A DNA stretch of 11,517 bases, from contig CALBLM010000342.1 of assembly GCA_937895695.1 (NCBI GenBank), positions 1 through 11,517 on the forward strand, in the 5' to 3' direction. The translations under genes and the position numbers were made by a program. This DNA comes from an uncultured Megasphaera sp. Lineage in GTDB: Bacteria > Bacillota > Negativicutes > Veillonellales > Megasphaeraceae. This document shows, piece by piece, positions 1 through 6,237 of this stretch (the stretch's first letter is position 1; every line of letters starts with the position of its first letter). The notes under the pieces were generated by a model. That model did no database searches. It saw only the letters and a program-made list of their open reading frames with translations, and had not been told where the DNA came from.

Positions 1-642
1 GGCATGTTTTTGGCAGCGATTCAGCAGCTTACCGGTGTCAACTCGATTATGTATTATGGTACGCAGATTTTGCAGCGTTCCGGATTTAGCACAGAAGCCG
101 CATTAATTGGCAACATTGCCAATGGCTTGATTTCGGTACTGGCTACATTCTTCGCTTTTTGGCTGTTGGCGCGCGTTGGACGGCGGCATATGCTGATTGG
201 CGGACAGATTGGCATTATTATTGTGTTGATTTTAATGGGTGTGGTTTCGTTGACCCTGAGTGGTTCACCGATTCAACCGTATTTAATCTTAGCGTTGACT
301 GTTTGCTTCTTAGCATGCCAGCAATCGGCTATTTCACCGGTTACATGGGTATTGCTTTCCGAAATTTTCCCAACTCGTTTGCGCGGGATAGGAATGGGTA
401 TAGCCGTATGTTTCTTATGGCTTTCTAATTTCTGCGTCGGTCTGACATTCCCTATCTTTATGGAATACGTTGGTTTATCGTATACCTTCTGGGGATTTGC
501 AGCGATTAATATAGTCACGGTGTTATTGGCAGCGTATTTTGTACCGGAAACCAAAGGTCATACATTGGAAGCTATTGAATATCGTTTCCGGTATGGAAAA
601 AATGCCAATGTTGATCCGTGTGAAATGAAAGAAAATTCCTAA
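1..642 (+). CDS. IolT-like sugar porter (MFS), C-terminal half, 5' partial
   Basis: Membrane transporter of the MFS sugar porter family, probably an inositol:H+ symporter. The reading frame is open to the first base, so the true start lies left of the window; about 213 residues remain, covering transmembrane helices 7-12. Visible family marks are the helix-7 substrate motif QQLTGVN, the loop motif RVGRR, SPVTWVLLSEIFPTRLRG in helix 10 and its loop, and the terminal PETKGHTLE. The stretch from SPVTW to PETKG, including LWLSNFCVGLTFPI, resembles my recollection of Bacillus IolT more than glucose or xylose porters. The usual acidic residue before the GRR motif is replaced (LLARVGRR). It sits 18 bp upstream of a PTS EIIA gene and heads what is left of an operon with iolI and iolG, which supports an inositol substrate. 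Family assignment is firm; the substrate is inferred. Confidence 0.9.
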   Translation, partial: GMFLAAIQQLTGVNSIMYYGTQILQRSGFSTEAALIGNIANGLISVLATFFAFWLLARVGRRHMLIGGQIGIIIVLILMGVVSLTLSGSPIQPYLILALTVCFLACQQSAISPVTWVLLSEIFPTRLRGIGMGIAVCFLWLSNFCVGLTFPIFMEYVGLSYTFWGFAAINIVTVLLAAYFVPETKGHTLEAIEYRFRYGKNANVDPCEMKENS

Positions 643-660
643 TCGAGGAGGGGTATAACG

Positions 661-981
661 ATGACACACCTTGAAGAAATTGCATTTGAAATTATTTCCC
701 AAGCCGGTGACGGTAAAGCAAAAGTAACAGAAGCATTACGGCAGGCTCGCAAAGGAAACTTTGGTGAAGCTGAGGATTTATTAAAAGAAGCTGAAAAACT
801 ATTGTTGCGGGCGCATCAGATTCAAACGGATGAATTGATTACGCGTCAGGCGAAAGGCGAATTTAATGAACCGGTTACTGTCGTCATTGCCCATGCGCAA
901 GATTATGTTATGACGGCGATGGCCATGCGTGAAATGGCAAAAGAAATCGTGAATCTTTATGCGAAAGTACGCGCTATATAA
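661..981 (+). CDS. Stand-alone PTS EIIA, lactose/cellobiose (Lac) family
   Basis: Small cytoplasmic phosphocarrier of the PTS lactose/N,N'-diacetylchitobiose family, 106 residues, the normal length of a free EIIA-Lac domain. The protein is all-helical by sequence. The phosphoryl-accepting histidine is His78 in the motif AHAQDYVMTA, with Asp81 three residues later where the family's trimer metal ligand sits; both numbers match lactococcal EIIA-Lac. Early marks are FEIISQAGDGKAK and the LLKEAEKLLLRAHQIQT helix. A strong site GAGGAGGGG (645-653) precedes the start. No EIIB or EIIC gene is in the window and the neighbours are inositol genes, which are not PTS substrates in known pathways. It may donate phosphate to an EIIB encoded elsewhere, or regulate the adjacent transporter or a regulator. 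Fold and active site are certain; the role here is unknown. Confidence 0.93.
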   Translation: MTHLEEIAFEIISQAGDGKAKVTEALRQARKGNFGEAEDLLKEAEKLLLRAHQIQTDELITRQAKGEFNEPVTVVIAHAQDYVMTAMAMREMAKEIVNLYAKVRAI

Positions 982-1023
982 GAGAATATTATAAAATTTA
1001 TCTATACAAAGGAGATTAAACAG

Positions 1024-1857
1024 ATGAAATTGAGCATGAATCAGGCAACATGCCTGGAAAAATCCAGCTTGGAAAAAGACTTGGCATTATGTGAAAAATA
1101 CGGGTACGACATGATCGAACCACGCACGATGGATGGTATTCCCAATTATTTAAAAGACCATACGATCGATGAATTGGCTGAATATTTCCAGACCCATCAT
1201 GTTAAACCGTTGGCATTCAATACATTGTGCTTTTTCAATAACCGCACACCAGAAGAATATCAGGGCGTATTGAACGAACTGCGCCAAATGTGCGAATGGG
1301 GACAAAAAATCGGCTGCAAGACGATTATTACTGTACCAACAGTAGATTTGAAAAAAGTAACTCGCCAAGAAATTTATCAGTCTGCTGTTGCTTGCTTAAA
1401 AGAAATGGGACAAATTGCCGCTTCCTATGGCATGCGTATAGCCGTAGAATTTATTGGCCATCCTGCAGCTTCTATTAATACTTTTGGCGAAGCATGGAAC
1501 GTCGTTCAGGCCGTTGATTTGGATAATGTTGGCATTACGCTGGATTGCTTCCATTTCCATGGTATGGGTTCCAAACTGGAAGATTTGGCAAAAGCTGATG
1601 GCAAAAAGATTTTTATCGTTCATCTCAATGATACGGAAGATTTTCCGATTGGCTCTTTACTGGACGAAGACCGTGTATGGCCGGGAACAGGCTGCATTGA
1701 TTTAGATGGCATTTTCCAGACGCTGAAAAAAATCGGCTGGCAAGAAGATGTCGTATCGTTGGAATTGTTCCGTCCCGAATATTACAAGATGGATCCCGAT
1801 GATGTATATCGTATTGGCAAAGAAAAAGCTGAAGCTGTCATTCAACGTAATTTTTAA
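1024..1857 (+). CDS. iolI: Inosose isomerase IolI (AP-endonuclease-2-like TIM barrel)
   Basis: Cytoplasmic metal-dependent TIM-barrel enzyme that interconverts 2-keto-myo-inositol (scyllo-inosose) and 1-keto-D-chiro-inositol. At 277 residues it is almost the same length as Bacillus subtilis IolI and aligns with it from memory from end to end: LEKSSLEKDLALCEKYGYD, YLKDHTIDELAEYFQTHH, DEDRVWPGTG and ELFRPEYYK. The four expected metal ligands are present at Glu142 (VEFIGHP), Asp174 (TLDCFHFHG), His200 (IVHLNDTEDFP) and Glu247 (SLELFRPE). The start is set by AAAGGAG about 10 bp upstream of the ATG. It lies 42 bp after the EIIA gene and 58 bp before iolG in the same orientation. Pairing with IolG is the arrangement expected for D-chiro-inositol use. 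A different sugar epimerase is possible but less likely given the match. Confidence 0.93.
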   Translation: MKLSMNQATCLEKSSLEKDLALCEKYGYDMIEPRTMDGIPNYLKDHTIDELAEYFQTHHVKPLAFNTLCFFNNRTPEEYQGVLNELRQMCEWGQKIGCKTIITVPTVDLKKVTRQEIYQSAVACLKEMGQIAASYGMRIAVEFIGHPAASINTFGEAWNVVQAVDLDNVGITLDCFHFHGMGSKLEDLAKADGKKIFIVHLNDTEDFPIGSLLDEDRVWPGTGCIDLDGIFQTLKKIGWQEDVVSLELFRPEYYKMDPDDVYRIGKEKAEAVIQRNF

Positions 1858-1915
1858 TCAATCATAACAATAATTAGTATACAACTATATTTTTTAAATA
1901 CAGGAGGAATGTAAA

Positions 1916-2929
1916 ATGGTACGAATTGGTGTAATTGGCTGCGGTGGTATTGGTGTAGAACATATTAAAAGAATTACAAATACATTATCCGGTGGTGTTG
2001 TTGTAGCGGTTAATGATATTAATCAGGAACATGCTGAACAGGTTATTAAAGACTTGGGACTGCAGGCTAAATTTTATGCTGATGGTCATGAATTAGTTCA
2101 TGCTGACGACGTAGATGCTGTCTTGGTTACCTGCTGGGGCCCGGCACACAAAGAATATGTATTGGATGCCGTAAATGCCGGCAAGTACTGCTTCTGCGAA
2201 AAACCGTTAGCAACGACAGCAGAAGATTGCTTGGAAATTGTGGAAGCTGAAATGAAACAAGGCAAACATTTAGTACAGGTTGGTTTTATGCGCCGCTTTG
2301 ATGCCGGATATGTTGCATTGAAGAAAGCGATTGATGCTGGCGAAATTGGTGCCCCCCTCATGCTGCACGCAGCACACCGCAATCCTGTTGTTGATGACCG
2401 TTATACAACAGATATGGCCATTAACGATACGATGATTCACGAAATTGATGTACTGCACTGGCTCCTCGATGACGAATATGTATCGGCTCAGGTCGTATAT
2501 CCGCGTAAGACTAAATATGCATCCGACCATTTGGCAGATCCGCAGATTGTCATGGTAGAAACTAAAAAAGGCGTACGCATTGATGTTGAAATCTTTGTAA
2601 ATTGCAAATACGGTTACGATATCAAGTGCGAAGTCGTTGGGGAAGACGGCGTGGCTTATTTGCCGGAACCGGCAACGGTACAAGTTCGTAAAGATGCAGC
2701 TCTTAAACGGCCGATTCTTATGGATTGGAAAGATCGCTTTATCGAAGCGTATGATGTAGAATTACAGGCATTCCTTGATAATATCAACAATGGCACTCCA
2801 CTCAATGGCCCGACCTCTTGGGATGGCTATGCAGCTGCACTGACAGCCGATGTATGCGTCAAAGCACAGCAGAAACCGGGAGAAATTTTACCGATTCAAC
2901 TTAAAGAATGCCCGGAATTTTATAAATAA
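1916..2929 (+). CDS. iolG: Inositol 2-dehydrogenase / D-chiro-inositol 3-dehydrogenase, Bacillus type
   Basis: NAD-dependent Gfo/Idh/MocA-family oxidoreductase of 337 residues. It oxidises an inositol hydroxyl to the inosose; the Bacillus enzyme accepts myo-inositol and D-chiro-inositol. The N-terminal Rossmann motif is GCGGIG (residues 8-13). Catalytic residues are Lys96 in CEKPLATTAE, Asp171 and His175 in NDTMIHEIDVLHWL, matching Lys97/Asp172/His176 of B. subtilis IolG. Other matching stretches are SWGPAH (here CWGPAH), GFMRRFDAGY, NCKYGYDIKCEVVGEDG and the end LKECPEFYK. The site AGGAGG (1902-1907) sits 8 bp before the ATG. Last gene of the operon, followed 40 bp later by a terminator. With iolI just upstream, the pair can convert D-chiro-inositol to scyllo-inosose. 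Exact isomer preference cannot be read from sequence. Confidence 0.93.
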   Translation: MVRIGVIGCGGIGVEHIKRITNTLSGGVVVAVNDINQEHAEQVIKDLGLQAKFYADGHELVHADDVDAVLVTCWGPAHKEYVLDAVNAGKYCFCEKPLATTAEDCLEIVEAEMKQGKHLVQVGFMRRFDAGYVALKKAIDAGEIGAPLMLHAAHRNPVVDDRYTTDMAINDTMIHEIDVLHWLLDDEYVSAQVVYPRKTKYASDHLADPQIVMVETKKGVRIDVEIFVNCKYGYDIKCEVVGEDGVAYLPEPATVQVRKDAALKRPILMDWKDRFIEAYDVELQAFLDNINNGTPLNGPTSWDGYAAALTADVCVKAQQKPGEILPIQLKECPEFYK

Positions 2930-2970
2930 TGGATGTTCCATTACCCACATATCCCCTTTTATATATGTTA

Positions 2971-3007
2971 AAAAATCGGAATACGTTAGATGCGTATTCC
3001 GGTTTTT
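2971..3007. terminator. Bidirectional intrinsic terminator between iolG and the YczE-like gene
   Basis: A hairpin pairs 2976-2985 (TCGGAATACG) with 2993-3002 (CGTATTCCGG, one T-G pair) around a 7-base loop. It is preceded by five A and followed by a run of seven T, so it has a U-tract whichever strand is transcribed. It lies between the 3' ends of convergent genes (2929 on +, 3018 on -) and should stop both. Confidence 0.9.
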
Positions 3008-3017
3008 TTATGCTGTT

Positions 3018-3740
3018 TCATCCATTATGTTGTTTTTCTAAGGGATTTACGGCTCCTTTGCCGTAAATAAAAGGAACAGCGACATGGCGGTTGAAAAAGG
3101 AAACAATTGGGCCTGTACAGCATGCCATGGCTAGCGTACCGATACCTACGATACTGCCGCAGAGAAATCCGATGATAATGCACGTACAGTCACAAAGGAT
3201 ACGGCCCCATTTATAAGTAACATGACCATTGCTGCGATGTTCTAAAATCCAGGGAATCGCATCGTATGGCCCAAGACCGATATTGGAACAAAGGTAAAAG
3301 GAAACACCCCAACACGAGGTGAGAATACCGAAGATCAGAAAACAGATACGGCTAGTTATATCCAGTGTTTCAGGAAGACCAAAAATGGAAAATAGAATAA
3401 AACTATATACATCACATAACGGTCCCAGTAAAATCAAATAAATAATCGTGCCGGCTTTGATAAATTGCCTGCCTGATAGCAGGACTGGGATAAATAAAAG
3501 AAAACAGACGATAGATGTACACGTGCCGAACGACAGGGAGCTGATTAGGCTTAGCCCTAGATTCATACACGAGTAGGGATCGACACCAAAATTACTTAGT
3601 CGTAGCATGGCCGTAGCAGAACACATGATATTAATTGCCACGATATTGGATGCAATACGTCGTCGGATACGGGGCGTTGTTTTTAAGCGATGCCATCGAG
3701 ATGTATATTGCATGTTAGAATTAATTTGGTCGATTTTCAT
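3018..3740 (-). CDS. YczE/YitT-type integral membrane protein (function unknown)
   Basis: Integral membrane protein of 240 residues, resembling the YczE/YyaS/YitT group of Bacillota membrane proteins, whose molecular function is not established. After a basic, soluble N-terminus of about 30 residues there are roughly five hydrophobic segments. An internal duplication is visible: LSNFGVDPYSCM (48-59) matches CSNIGLGPYDAI (151-162), the paired G-x-D/G-P motif typical of the group. The C-terminal GTLAMACCTGPIVSFF also fits. The start is set by AAGGAGG about 10 bp upstream on the minus strand. The gene is transcribed away from the GPH symporter operon and has its own extended -10 element. It is cysteine-rich (about a dozen Cys). 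A transporter or scaffold role is possible but unsupported. Confidence 0.8.
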   Translation of the reverse strand: MKIDQINSNMQYTSRWHRLKTTPRIRRRIASNIVAINIMCSATAMLRLSNFGVDPYSCMNLGLSLISSLSFGTCTSIVCFLLFIPVLLSGRQFIKAGTIIYLILLGPLCDVYSFILFSIFGLPETLDITSRICFLIFGILTSCWGVSFYLCSNIGLGPYDAIPWILEHRSNGHVTYKWGRILCDCTCIIIGFLCGSIVGIGTLAMACCTGPIVSFFNRHVAVPFIYGKGAVNPLEKQHNG

Positions 3741-3792
3741 GCGAATAAACCTCCTTAAATTGCTAATGAGTATATTTATATGTTATTTTTGG

Positions 3793-3805
3793 TGATATTA
3801 TATCA
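3793..3805 (-). promoter_or_regulatory. Extended -10 promoter inside a 13-bp palindrome, for the YczE-like gene
   Basis: On the minus strand TGATATAAT (3805 to 3797) is a perfect extended -10 element, about 57 bp upstream of the start at 3740. No good -35 is seen, as is usual for extended -10 promoters. The element lies inside the perfect odd palindrome TGATATTATATCA (3793-3805), so a dimeric repressor could bind here, or a weaker plus-strand promoter (TGATATTAT) could fire the other way. Confidence 0.6.
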
Positions 3806-3965
3806 TGTTTTGATTTTATTTTGTATATATAAATACGACTATTTTTTTGTATATCGTAAATGTAATAAAAATAAATTTTTGTATAATTTTTATATATAAA
3901 GCAAAATAATATAGTCATTGCGCAAAAAGCATAAAAATTGCTTAACTATGACTTGGGAAATCCTA

Positions 3966-3994
3966 GTATATACGCCATTTTATGGAATATATAC
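3966..3994. promoter_or_regulatory. 29-bp imperfect palindrome, candidate operator
   Basis: GTATATA at 3966-3972 pairs with TATATAC at 3988-3994, and CCAT at 3975-3978 pairs with ATGG at 3982-3985 around a TTT centre; only the two bases between the arms (CG against AA) break symmetry. The core CCATTTTATGG resembles CCATATTTATGG at 9612-9623, upstream of the other transporter operon. It lies about 135 bp upstream of the GPH symporter start. Function is inferred from symmetry and position. Confidence 0.5.
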
Positions 3995-3996
3995 AG

Positions 3997-4030
3997 AAAA
4001 TTTGCTTATCTAAAGGAAAAGCAAATTTTT
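3997..4030 (+). promoter_or_regulatory. 11-bp inverted repeat with T-run: attenuator or operator
   Basis: AAAATTTGCTT (3997-4007) and AAGCAAATTTT (4019-4029) are perfect reverse complements around an 11-base spacer, and the right arm runs into T5. As RNA this is a GC-poor hairpin plus U-tract, weak as a terminator but possible as an attenuator; as DNA it could be a dimer-binding site. It lies between the 29-bp dyad and the TATAAT box ahead of the symporter gene. Confidence 0.45.
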
Positions 4031-4055
4031 ATAGAATGAGCAAGAAATCTAACAG

Positions 4056-4061
4056 TATAAT
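4056..4061 (+). promoter_or_regulatory. Candidate -10 box for the GPH symporter operon
   Basis: A perfect TATAAT lies 67 bp upstream of the start at 4129. No acceptable -35 hexamer is found 16-18 bp upstream (the sequence there is AGAATG), so it may depend on an activator, for example one of the two AraC proteins in this window. In such AT-rich DNA the box could also be chance. Confidence 0.4.
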
Positions 4062-4112
4062 ATACATAAAAGATACATGAAATCGTATCAAAACAATATC
4101 AAATACGTTAAT

Positions 4113-4117
4113 GGAGG
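4113..4117 (+). promoter_or_regulatory. Ribosome binding site that places the symporter start at 4129
   Basis: GGAGG at 4113-4117 overlaps an in-frame upstream ATG (4111-4113). That ATG has no site of its own and is best read as part of the Shine-Dalgarno region. The ATG at 4129, 11 bp after GGAGG, is the likely start; the spacing is a little long but workable. Confidence 0.7.
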
Positions 4118-4128
4118 TTGCAATCATT

Positions 4129-5523
4129 ATGAGTAGTTCTGTAAGCAGTACGGCACCAAATCAGGGTCAATTATCCTGGTTTACTCGTATATCCTACGCG
4201 CTGGGAGATACGGCACAAAACGTTGTTTGGGGTGGTATGGCTATCCTGACGTTCTTTTATACGGACTATGCTGGCATTGATGCGGCTGTTGTCGGTCTGG
4301 TCATGTTAATTTCTCGTTGTTTTGATGGTTTTTCGGATGTTATCATGGGATTCGTCGTTGAAAAGACCAATTCCAAATGGGGGAAATCCCGTCCTTGGAT
4401 TTTGTGGACCAGTTTGCCTTTTGCCATTTCTATTATCCTGATTTATACGGTACCGCAAACGACATCGGCATTGCAGTTTGCCTATATTTTTGTTACGTAT
4501 AACTTATGCACGACTGTTTGCTATACAGCCCTAAACTTGCCATATGGCAGTTTATCGGCTATGATGACACGTGTTTCCAAAGAACGGGATATGTTGTCCA
4601 TTATTCGTATGGCTCTGTCACCGATTGGCCGTATCTTGGCTGTATCGGCTACGTTGCCGTTAGTCAAAGTATTTGGCGATACACAGATGGCATGGGTCAA
4701 GGTTATGTCTATTTGGGCCGTGTTGGCATTGGCCTTATTGCTTTTGTGCTTTAGCCAATGTAAAGAAACCGTTGTCATTGATGCACGGAAAAGTTCGGAA
4801 GCTAAAATTCCTATTCTCAAATCATTGAAATGCATTGCTTTGAATAAATATTTCTGGGCAGCCATGACCATTTGGATGATGCAGAATGTTATTTTCTGCG
4901 TCAATGGGACGGTTCTTCCGTATTACTGCAAATACGTATTTAGCAATGATACGGTATACAGTATTCTGTATCTGGTCGAAACAGTAATTAACATTACGGT
5001 TATGCTCGTATTTAGTCCGATGCTATTGCGGCGCTTTGGTAAACGTAACATGTCACTGGCCGGTGTCTTGCTTTGCTTTGTTGGTCATTTGATTTTTCTT
5101 TTAAATCCCCTCGATTTTAATTGGGTTGTATTTAGCTGCGTGATTCGCGGTATTGGATTTGCGCCGGTTCAATCGGTTATTTTCGGTTTCCTGGGAGATG
5201 TGGTAGAATATGGTCAGTGGAAATTCCACATGCGTCAGGAAGGGTTGATTTTCTCCGGTGGCTCTGTAGGCACTAAAGTTGGATCCGGTTTGACAAATGC
5301 GATTTTGACTAGCTTATTGGCATTAGCCGGTTATGTGTCTTCGACGACGGGTAGTGCTGTGCAGCCTGACAGCGCCATTCAGATGATTATTCACTTATAC
5401 GAATATGCGCCGTTATTTGTATGGGTTGTATTGATTGGCGTCTTGTATTTCTACAAGCTGGATAAACTGTATCCAACGATTATGAATGATTTGATTCAGC
5501 GTGAAGCTAAAGGAGAATTGTAA
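4129..5523 (+). CDS. GPH-family glycoside/hexuronide:cation symporter
   Basis: Inner-membrane symporter of the glycoside-pentoside-hexuronide:cation family (MelB, UidB, XynP, YicJ relatives), 464 residues, a normal length with about 12 hydrophobic segments. It starts with a short polar tail, then the helix-1 sequence RISYALGDTAQN. The family signature is RCFDGFSDVIMGFVVEKTNS running into GKSRPW (residues 63-90), with the two membrane aspartates Asp66 and Asp70 that in MelB bind the cation. In the usual position of an Asp/Thr pair after the signature it has Glu-Lys-Thr. The C-terminal half carries GDVVEYGQW and RQEGLIFSGGSVGTKVGSGL; the common TGxR there is replaced by FHMR. The substrate cannot be read from sequence; a glycoside, uronide or polyol is possible. 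It is followed 30 bp later by a cytidylate-kinase-like gene, likely in the same transcript. An upstream ATG at 4111 is rejected as start. Confidence 0.9.
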   Translation: MSSSVSSTAPNQGQLSWFTRISYALGDTAQNVVWGGMAILTFFYTDYAGIDAAVVGLVMLISRCFDGFSDVIMGFVVEKTNSKWGKSRPWILWTSLPFAISIILIYTVPQTTSALQFAYIFVTYNLCTTVCYTALNLPYGSLSAMMTRVSKERDMLSIIRMALSPIGRILAVSATLPLVKVFGDTQMAWVKVMSIWAVLALALLLLCFSQCKETVVIDARKSSEAKIPILKSLKCIALNKYFWAAMTIWMMQNVIFCVNGTVLPYYCKYVFSNDTVYSILYLVETVINITVMLVFSPMLLRRFGKRNMSLAGVLLCFVGHLIFLLNPLDFNWVVFSCVIRGIGFAPVQSVIFGFLGDVVEYGQWKFHMRQEGLIFSGGSVGTKVGSGLTNAILTSLLALAGYVSSTTGSAVQPDSAIQMIIHLYEYAPLFVWVVLIGVLYFYKLDKLYPTIMNDLIQREAKGEL

Positions 5524-5540
5524 TACGACGCTATTTTGAC

Positions 5541-5546
5541 AGGAGG
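5541..5546 (+). promoter_or_regulatory. Ribosome binding site that places the kinase-like start at 5554
   Basis: AGGAGG lies 7 bp before the ATG at 5554. A longer frame opening at TTG 5536 would place this site inside the coding region, so the ATG at 5554 is preferred. Confidence 0.85.
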
Positions 5547-5553
5547 TGTTTTG

Positions 5554-6153
5554 ATGAAAGACAGAACCTTAATCACCATTACGCGCCAGTATGGCAGCGG
5601 CGGCAAGGAAATATCAAAAATCTTGACACAGAAATTAGGTATTCGCTGTTATGACCGTAAAATTGTATCGATGGCAGCAAAACATATTAATGAATGTGTC
5701 AATATTGATGATTTATTAAACCGTTCTTATAATAGTCCAGAGAATTGTTTGGGAAATATGGGGGATTATGCATATGAACGCGTACCGGCTCACAATCGCA
5801 TGTATATTGAACAGGCGAAAATTCTGCTCAAGATCGCTGAACGGGAAAGCGCAGTGTTTGTAGGCCGTTGTGCAGATTTTATCTTGCGAGATCAGCCCCA
5901 TGTTTATTCTTTCTTCATTTATGCCAGTGATGAATTTCGCATTCAGCGTGCTAAAACACATTACGGGGAACAATCGCTGAAAGAAATGGAAGCAGATGAT
6001 AAAATTCGGAAACGGTATTACGAATACTATACCGGTCAAAAATGGGGAGACCCGCGTAACTATGATTTGATGATTAATGTTAGCAAGATTTCCTTAGAAA
6101 CGGCAGCGGATATGATTATCAAATATATCAACTTACGACAAAATCAAGAATAA
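5554..6153 (+). CDS. Cytidylate-kinase-like P-loop protein
   Basis: Cytoplasmic P-loop protein of 199 residues matching the cytidylate kinase-like group (not the housekeeping Cmk). The N-terminal ITITRQYGSGGKEISK contains the phosphate-binding GSGGK (residues 14-18), followed by LGIRCYDRKIV. Further group marks are VFVGRCADFIL (101-111) and RYYEYYTGQKWGDPRNYDL (154-172). True Cmk has a larger CMP-binding insert; substrate here is unknown, and in this group both CMP kinase activity and a signalling or sugar-kinase-like role remain open. It follows the GPH symporter by 30 bp and is the last gene before a strong terminator, so the two are likely co-expressed. The start is decided by the AGGAGG site, which shortens the longest frame by six residues. 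Confidence 0.85.
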   Translation: MKDRTLITITRQYGSGGKEISKILTQKLGIRCYDRKIVSMAAKHINECVNIDDLLNRSYNSPENCLGNMGDYAYERVPAHNRMYIEQAKILLKIAERESAVFVGRCADFILRDQPHVYSFFIYASDEFRIQRAKTHYGEQSLKEMEADDKIRKRYYEYYTGQKWGDPRNYDLMINVSKISLETAADMIIKYINLRQNQE

Positions 6154-6157
6154 ATGG

Positions 6158-6217
6158 GAATAGGGTAGTATAAAAAGGCTGTCGCTTGTGCGACAGCCTT
6201 TTTATACTACCCTATTC
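6158..6217. terminator. Bidirectional terminator with a perfect 28-bp stem
   Basis: Positions 6158-6185 are an exact reverse complement of 6190-6217 around the loop TTGT. The inner part, AAAAA-GGCTGTCGC on the left and GCGACAGCC-TTTTT on the right, is a classic two-way intrinsic terminator. The outer 14 bp (GAATAGGGTAGTAT and its complement) extend the stem beyond what termination needs. It lies 4 bp after the kinase-like gene and 20 bp from the 3' end of the convergent AraC gene. Confidence 0.95.
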
Positions 6218-6237
6218 ACTAACCTAATCACTATCGT

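Larger units (their letters stand above)
3741..4128. other. AT-rich divergent intergenic region, no gene
   Basis: About 390 bp, very AT-rich, between two divergently transcribed genes. No coding potential is seen on either strand: the reading frames are short and full of stops. It holds the extended -10 of the YczE-like gene (3793-3805), an AAGCA/TGCTT dyad (3927-3943), a 29-bp dyad around CCAT/ATGG (3966-3994), an 11-bp inverted repeat followed by T5 (3997-4030), and a TATAAT box (4056-4061). The amount of symmetric DNA suggests regulated transport genes. Confidence 0.7.

Noticed and set aside
1858..1915. Internal promoter between iolI and iolG
   Set aside because: The gap is AT-rich but holds no convincing -35/-10 pair; the simplest reading is one operon.
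2270..2683. Minus-strand frame of 137 codons opposite iolG
   Set aside because: Antisense shadow of a clear IolG gene; no ribosome site and no recognisable domain.
3876..3890. Plus-strand TATAAT at 3882-3887 as a promoter of the symporter operon
   Set aside because: It has no -35 and lies 240 bp upstream in extremely AT-rich DNA; the box at 4056 is nearer, though also unproven.
4079..4092. Possible catabolite-responsive (cre) element TGAAATCGTATCAA
   Set aside because: Only the left half fits the consensus; the right half is shifted by one base, so support is too weak.
4111..4128. ATG at 4111 as the start of the GPH symporter
   Set aside because: It overlaps the GGAGG ribosome site itself and has none upstream; the ATG at 4129 is better placed.
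5536..5553. TTG start at 5536 for the kinase-like gene
   Set aside because: It would put the AGGAGG site inside the coding region; ATG 5554 has ideal spacing.
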